Below are positions 58,025-64,000 of a stretch of DNA of 64,000 nucleotides, one piece after another. The first letter of the stretch is position 1; the number at the start of each line of letters is the position of its first letter. Below the pieces are notes generated by a model that was not told the origin of the DNA, ran no database searches, and saw only the letters and a program-made list of their open reading frames with translations. The translations under genes were made by a program, and so were the position numbers. This stretch comes from Liolophura sinensis. Its lineage: Eukaryota; Mollusca; Polyplacophora; Chitonida; Chitonidae. The stretch lies in assembly GCF_032854445.1 (NCBI RefSeq), contig NC_088301.1, forward strand, positions 6,186,044-6,250,043. The letters are read 5' to 3'.

Positions 58025-59533
58025 ACACGCGGCTGCTTTGTTCAGCATGTTGGATGCCTTACTTAGCAGCCTGCAGACAGAGATGGAGTGTTTGTAGCAT
58101 GGGCTCTAGCTTTTTGTAAGTTGGACGATGAACGCTAATACAACAATACATACACGTGAGTATTTATTCTTTTTTAACATTCATACACATGAGTATTTAT
58201 TCTTTTCAACATTCACTGCAATTTTCTATTCCAACTTAAAGCGCTTTATGAGGTAAAGTTTAATATATATGTACAATGCAGTGTATGTGTTTTGTATATG
58301 CGAGACAGTTGACCCAGTTAGGCCTCAGAGCTATATCGAACTTAGTTACACTCCCGACGCAAGAGCAGACATCCAACCTAGCCATACTCCCAAAGCGGTA
58401 TAGAACCTAGTCACACTCCTGACAAAAGAATAGACACCCGACCCAAATAGGCCTCAGAGCTGCATCGAGTTTAGTCACACTCACGACACAAGAACAGACA
58501 TCCAACCCAGTTAGGCCTCAGAGCTACATCGAGCCTAGTCATACTCCCGACACAAAAACAGACACCCGACCCAGTTAGGTCCCAGAGCGGTATCGAACCT
58601 AGTCACACTCCTGACACAAGAATAGACACCCGAACCAAATAGGCCTCAGAGCTGCATGGAGCCTAGTCACACTCGCGACACAAGAACAGACATCCAACCC
58701 TGTTAGGCCTCAGAGCTATATCGAGCCTAGTCATACTCCCGACACAAAAACAGACACCCGACCCAGTTAGGTCCCAGAGCTTTATCGAACCTAGTCACAC
58801 TCCCGACACAAGAATAGACATCCAACCCAGTTAGGCCTCAGAGCTATATCGAGCCTAGTCACACTCCCGACACATAGTCAACAGCCATCCAACCCAGTCA
58901 GGCCTCACAGCTGTATGGGCTCTAGTCACACTCCCGACACAAGAACAGACACCCGACCCAGTCACTCCTCAGAGATGCATCGAGCCTAGTCACACTTCCG
59001 ACACTTGACCCAGCTAAAGCTTCTTCAGAGCTGAAACAAACCTAGACAAACTCCTAGCAGAAGAACAAACACACAACCCAGCTCAGCCATCGCCAGAACG
59101 CAATGAAACATAGGCACACTCCCAGACAACAAAAAACACACGACCCAGCTAAAAGGTCGCCGGAGCTTAAATCACACCTAGGCACACTCCTAGCAGAAGA
59201 ACAAACACGACCGAGTTAAGCCGTCGCTAGAATGGAATGAAACATAGGCACACTCTCAACGTAAGAACACCCATTCCTTCCAGGCCTTCCATACGATAAA
59301 TTCAAATAAGAATTTGGAAAACAGATTTATAATCGTATTTCTGTTATTTTCCAGATACAACAGACCGTCGACATATTGCACAAGATGCAATTTCCTTTAA
59401 AATTACAGCAGATGTAACGAGGAAAGTCCGGAAACCGGTGAAAGTTCTCGTTCTCGCCTATTTCCGCACAGGTTCAACTTTGACGAGCGAGCTCATTCAG
59501 CAGACAGAGGGAACGTTTTACGTCTTTGCTTGA
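58025..59533 (+). pseudogene. Inverted duplicate of the sulfotransferase gene, broken
   Basis: 58025-58155 matches exon 2 (LLCSACWMPYLAACRQR) and ends with donor GTGAGT, but the acceptor AG is changed to GG and a TAA stops the frame in the membrane segment. 59355-59533 matches exon 3, including VLVLAYFRTGSTLT and the same acceptor; it then ends at TGA just after FYVF where similarity stops. No exon 4 or exon 1 counterpart was found. Orientation is opposite to the intact gene. Confidence 0.88.
58310..59270. repeat. 64-bp minisatellite in the sulfotransferase pseudogene intron
   Basis: Units contain CACACTCCCGACACAAGAAC, AGACATCCAACCCAGTTAGG and CCTCAGAGCTATATCGAGCC. It is the reverse-complement relative of the 70-bp array in the intact gene. 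Confidence 0.92.
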
Positions 59534-60420
59534 GGTCGTATTCCGGTCTATTCGTCGTGAAATATTCCAGTGTTGCTGTTAACTTGTGGGGCCAGTGTTG
59601 GAGTGGGCATCGCCTTACTGGTTCGCCCCACCCCTACCCCTCTCTGAACATGAAATCATTGTTAACTTGACGCTAAGCGAGATTTTTAGACAGCTTTATA
59701 CAGTCGTTCAGACCCGACCTGTTACTCCTGATGTTTTACCTTGGGATTTTGATAGTCTACTTTCCAAACCTATGGAAGCCGATAGAGGATGCCTCGCTAC
59801 CTGGACCTTTCCAATACAGGGCGATACATTGATGTAGCGAAGTGATGTAACGAGGCAGCAAAGCATCGAGGCAGTGATCCAAGGTGGCGGGAATAATATA
59901 ATCTCGATAAGTCGCTGTCTCCCAGAATCCCTACCTTGCTACCTCGCTACCTCGACATTTGTAACGGGCGTGGTAGCGATACAGCTAAGTAGCGAGGTGG
60001 AGAGCAGTTCGCAATCCCATTAGTGTAAGGCTGATGCGTGGAACTCAGTGGTGGTTGATATCAACACACTCTCATTGCCACGCTGTGGAACTAGTATATA
60101 ATAGTCACATCTAAGTCAGTACTTCTGTTTAACTGAGATGTAACGGGAAGCTATAACCTTCAGTTATTGTCTGTACTAATTTGTGGTAGGAATCTGAAAT
60201 TTGATCTATCATTTATTTATTTGCCCAATTTGTTGCTTTACGCTGTACTCAAGAGTATACGACAACCATCCTTGTGGTGAGAGGAAACCGGACAGAGCCA
60301 GAAAACCGCAAAGTCAAAAACCTCACACTGAGTGGTCGGAAGCAAGTCAGCGACCAATCAGAACTATTCAATAAGCATAACCAGAAAATTATAGATTTTC
60401 AAATTAGAAATTCAAAGTAT
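59534..60420. other. No sure gene; short inverted repeats and a SINE remnant
   Basis: A plus frame at 59586-59837 (TPDVLPWDFDSLLSKPMEAD) is of unknown nature. At 59790-60000 pieces of CGAGGTAGCGAGG occur in both orientations. A diverged family 1 tail lies at 60225-60310 (TTTACGCTGTACTCAAGAG). Confidence 0.4.
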
Positions 60421-60424
60421 TTTC

Positions 60425-61370
60425 TGAATAGATGTTAAGTAGCAGGGCCAAGGCCATGCCGAGATCCGCAAAGATTGCCTCTTTGATAGTTAATTCATAA
60501 ATAGCGATATTATAGCAACGCTATATAACGAATATAGTTCTTCCGGAAAGTAAGAAGAGATATTGCCTCTTTAGTATATTTAGCTTCTACGTAGTGCCAT
60601 TATAACATCTCTAAATAGCGAATATATTATTTTTCCAGAAAATCTGCACAGCTGGCCTGATGACTTCTTGGACGTATTTCCATATAAATAAATTATACAA
60701 TTTATACACAACTGATTGATTACTTTTCAGGGTCAAACATACTGCAGAAGCTTTGATAACAAATAGTGCATATGATGTCCTTTCAATAAATCTGCGCGGT
60801 TGGCCTGTGTGATAGTTAGCTTCCAGATAGGGCTATTAAAGCAGCGCTAAATAGTGAACATATTGCCCTTGCAGTCAATCCGCACAGATGGGCTCTTGGA
60901 GTGTTAACTTCTATACAGCGACATTATAGCAGCTCTAAATAGTGAACATATTGTCCTGTCAACCAATCCGCACAGATGGCCTCTTTGATAGTTAGTTAAT
61001 GAATAGCGCTACTATATAGCAGCACTAAATAGAGCATGTATTATCCTCTCAGAAAATCAGCAGCCATTGCCCCCTGATAGTTACATGTAGCTTCTACCCA
61101 GCAATACTGCAGCAGCACTAAATAGCGAATATACTGTTTTCTCAACCAACCCGCACAGTTGGCCTCTTTGATATTCAGCTTCTACATAGTCCTATATAGC
61201 TGTTCTGCTATTGTTCTATCAACGAGCCACATAAATTCATACTTTGATTGTTACGTTCTAGATAGCGATATTATAACAGCGCTGAATAGCACATACATTC
61301 TTTTGTCGACAAAACCTGCAGCGACAATCCCTACATTATACTGACAAGGCATCAGATACACACCGTTGAT
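60425..61370. repeat. Degenerate tandem array, about 92-bp period, about ten units
   Basis: CAATCCGCACAGATGGCC, TTTGATAGTTAGTT and AGCGATATTATAGCAG recur near 60467, 60645, 60790, 60886, 60965, 61055, 61150 and 61315. Divergence is high; an old array. Confidence 0.8.
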
Positions 61371-61544
61371 AGTTAGCAGCCAAGCAGTACTGCTAAAATG
61401 GCACAAAGATTATCCTTGTCCTTGTTAACTGATGAAAAATCTTCAACAACGCTAGTTTACTAGCGAGATGTCCTCTATCGGCTTCCTTACCAGCCACTTC
61501 ATGTGGCCGACTACAAGAGACTGTTCACCGAGGGCAAGTAAGGC

Positions 61545-61607
<63 letters not shown>

Positions 61608-61620
61608 CTTATGGTTACCC

Positions 61621-61710
<90 letters not shown>
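61545..61710. repeat. (AT)n microsatellite in two blocks
   Basis: Two AT tracts separated by GGCTTATGGTTACCCATG. The insert resembles the exon 1 text GTGGCTTATGGTTCCCCATG. Immediately after 61710 similarity to gene A (13161) begins. Confidence 0.97.
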
Positions 61711-61713
<3 letters not shown>

Positions 61714-62479
61714 AGTTCATTTATTTCCTTTTGAATTGAGCAATATGTATAGGTATTCAGGAATAGTTTCATGACAGTATATGCCTATTGACTGCATGTT
61801 TATGGACACTATAATCAGTGTAATTCATGGCATTAATTCATTTCTTTGTTTCTGTGTGACAGAACTGTCTTTCTGTCTGTTAGACATTCGCTGTATCGTT
61901 TGTTAACTTGTAAACCTAATGCAGTGAACAAAGACTGTTTCTGAAAAATCTCGGCATTAGTCCAACTTCTCTCTCTCGACCAAGCATTGTCTGTTGTAAT
62001 TACTAAGCAATAATGTAAATAACTGCTTATGCCATCGTTCAGGTCTGCACTCCTTTAATTTTCACCTCTACACATGAACTATTTCGTTTCACTGCGACCA
62101 GCAGACCTTAAACCGAGATCATATCTTATACATATCACCTCAATACCTTACATCACTTATATCATCTTGTACTTATCACCTACACATACAGCAGGTGACT
62201 AACGAATGTTACACACGTCACCTTCATGCAATATTTATTTACTTGTTTCATTGGAGTTTTACGCCATACTCAAGAATATTCTTTATGCCCGCATTATGGT
62301 GGAGGAAACCGGGCTGAGGGCTGAGCCGGGGAGATACCCACGACCGTCCGCAGGATACTGGCAGATCATCCATAATACGGCCGGAAAAGCTCCCCGCGCG
62401 CTAACGGAAGTCCCCACTTCATGCAACAGGTGTATAACTAAGTAATATACAGGTAAATACCACTTTACGTATCACTTAC
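61711..62479. other. Gene C intron-like DNA, same as gene A 13161-13936
   Basis: Runs parallel to gene A with few changes, including CATTTATTTCCTTTTGAATTG and the shared SINE. No exon. Confidence 0.75.
62245..62430 (-). mobile_element. Family 1 SINE, gene C copy of the shared insertion
   Basis: Almost the same text as the gene A copy, including the GGGCTGAGGGCTGAGCC doublet. Confidence 0.8.
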
Positions 62480-62540
62480 CTAATGCTATGTACATCATTA
62501 CGAGAAACACTCTGCTGATCTGTGGCTTATTGTTCCCCAT
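62480..62540 (-). pseudogene. Gene C: orphan signal-peptide exon of a third paralogue
   Basis: ATG at 62540, 61 nt with intact donor TTAG/GTAAGTG, encoding MGNNKPQISRV and a hydrophobic run ending MYIAL. The intron behind it matches gene A down to about 61710, where it stops at an (AT)n tract; no EGF or F5/8C exon follows on the minus strand within the window before unrelated repeats and the sulfotransferase copy. Best read as a truncated duplicate; it could still be spliced to distant exons. Confidence 0.6.
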
Positions 62541-63420
62541 GTCTACCAGGAATCTTCGCAAACCGCCTTTAGATTACAAAAAGTTATTCACCTCTATCCG
62601 GAGAGGATTTCCCACCATGAAGCTGTTCTCACGAAACATAAAATGTTTCTAAAAGTTACATCTTTACACATTCAAGTCCTGTCCATGTGTAGTTTAGGAA
62701 AATGCCATCAAAAGTTGTAGATTCAATCTCTACGAAATCCAGCCCATCTGAAACTAACGTGTACGCTGAGATGTATACCTAAAGAAATATATGTTGAGAA
62801 TATCTATATGTAGAGAAGCTCAGTCTCTTTGTGTTCAGTGTTATATTTACCTATGTTGCGCAAACGCTGTTCAGACACTAAATGTATTGAGTCCACAACT
62901 GGCAAAATAGTAGGCCTAAGATTATGTAAAAAAATATAGCCCGTATTCTTCTTTCGACCCACATGTGTTGTGTGTTCCTGTATACATCTTCCATGCTCTA
63001 CAGTAGCTGACCTGCTGAAATTGTAGGGAATGAATAGATTCGTGTCCCTAACGATGAGTTAGTGAGTGAGTGAGTGCTTGGGGTTTAACGTCGTACTCAA
63101 TAGTCATATGACGACGAAGGAATCCTTAGGGTGTACGTAATGTGCCTCCTTGTTGCAGGACGGATTTCCACCGCTCTTTTATCTAGTGCTACTTTACTGA
63201 GACGACTCACCGAAGGCAAATAAGCCGCCCAGCCCGAGCCATTATACTGATACGGGTCAACCAGTGGTTGCACTATACCCTTCATGCTGAACACCAAGTG
63301 AGGAAGTTACAACTTCCTCTTTTAAAGTCACTAGCGATGAAGCCATGTTACCATTATGGTGACAGTACATTGCGTTTTGTTGTATACAGCTGAATAAGTG
63401 ATGTTAACATAATTCATTTA
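62541..63420 (-). promoter_or_regulatory. Upstream region of orphan exon C
   Basis: The first 100 bases look like gene A; from about 62650 outward the text follows gene B closely. A family 2 SINE (63052-63335) is inserted in it. Confidence 0.35.
63052..63335 (-). mobile_element. Family 2 SINE in the gene C upstream region
   Basis: Antisense tail (GTGAGTGAGTGAGTGCTTGG, GTTTAACGTCGTAC) to AACTTCCTC. Flanks CGATGA on both sides look like a short target duplication. Missing at the matching place in gene B. Confidence 0.82.
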
Positions 63421-64000
63421 TTCTAACATTATTCTTCTAAAACCTTGTTTTCCAAAACGAGTCATTTGAATGTAATTGACATGAAATAGAATTCCTCACT
63501 TAAACGAAAACTACTGAATAAATCAATAAATAAATAAATAAATGAAATAAAACAAAATCAGTTTATGGTTATAAGGGAATTAAATGACATCTCTAATCAA
63601 TTATATCAAATTGAGCTTCATGTAGTTTACAGGCCTATAAAGACAGTTAAACGACAAGACAGCTGCTGAATAAAACATATTTCAATCGAAAGCAGGATGC
63701 TCACGCTTTCTAAAAGTATCGCACTCTGTTGTTTTCATGAGATTTCACCGAATCACGGCCATTTTTAGAATTTCATCGAATCAAACGTCACATTGAACGT
63801 CACATTCATGAGACTTTCAAACTAAAAACTGGAAGCCTATTGTTCTTGCAAAGATTTTTTTTATCCTCTAAAGACTGCGTTTTGGATCATCGTAAAGACT
63901 GACAGATTTGTCGGACGTGTCACAGTGTCACGTTAAATGTTTAAAAGTTAGATTGACCTCTTGTTTGAGTTTGTTGTTTTGCGCCATACCAGTATTCAGG
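63336..64000. other. Duplicated flank shared with 38935-39930
   Basis: Matches the DNA beyond the Ty3/gypsy element, including AATGACAT, the AAAT run and AAAAACTGGAAGCCTATTG. No gene seen. Confidence 0.6.

Noticed and set aside
61452-61772. Open frames of Tyr-Ile repeats
   Set aside because: Translation of an (AT)n microsatellite; the same applies at 13021-13259.

Overview
The window looks like nuclear DNA of a lophotrochozoan animal, most likely a mollusc (bivalve or gastropod). This is inferred from split genes with GT-AG introns, AT-rich non-coding DNA, many tRNA-headed SINEs of a type common in mollusc genomes, microsatellites and minisatellites, and a Ty3/gypsy and a Tc1-like element. 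No bacterial, plasmid or phage feature is present. I could not name the species.

Main content: a small family of chimeric cell-surface receptor genes, all on the minus strand. Gene B (33508 to 17144) can be read completely: ten exons whose phases join without a break give a 502-residue type I membrane protein. Its order is signal peptide, one six-cysteine EGF-like module, one F5/8C-like (F-type lectin-like) domain split over two exons, four eight-cysteine EGF modules (one per exon), a transmembrane exon, and a 67-residue cytoplasmic tail with two tyrosine motifs. Gene A (13997 to 5722) is a paralogue with the same first part and a tandemly duplicated EGF exon; its 3' part is not in the window. 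Gene C (62540 to 62480) is only the signal-peptide exon plus upstream DNA, cut off at an AT microsatellite.

Between B and C lies a complete four-exon carbohydrate sulfotransferase gene on the minus strand (49437 to 44012, 388 residues, type II membrane, PAPS-binding motifs present). A broken inverted copy sits on the plus strand at about 57.7-59.53 kb. Both copies carry arrays of the same minisatellite family in the same intron, with 70-bp and 64-bp periods.

Mobile DNA by region: a defective 4.83-kb Ty3/gypsy element with 182-bp LTRs and a 5-bp target duplication (34104-38934) just upstream of gene B; a decayed Tc1-like element (49920-52682) that holds a 454-bp MITE-like insert and a 754-bp solo LTR; two SINE families, several copies with clear target duplications. 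Tandem repeats include a 39-bp satellite (4060-5000), a 54/57-bp array (41850-42210), a 53-bp array (43628-43845), a degenerate array of about 92 bp (60425-61370), and (AT)n and (GT)n tracts. The remaining stretches show no gene I can support.

How the genes could act together is inference: the receptors look like Draper/MEGF10-type recognition proteins with a lectin-like module, and the sulfotransferase would modify glycans in the Golgi. Nothing in the sequence links the two beyond proximity.
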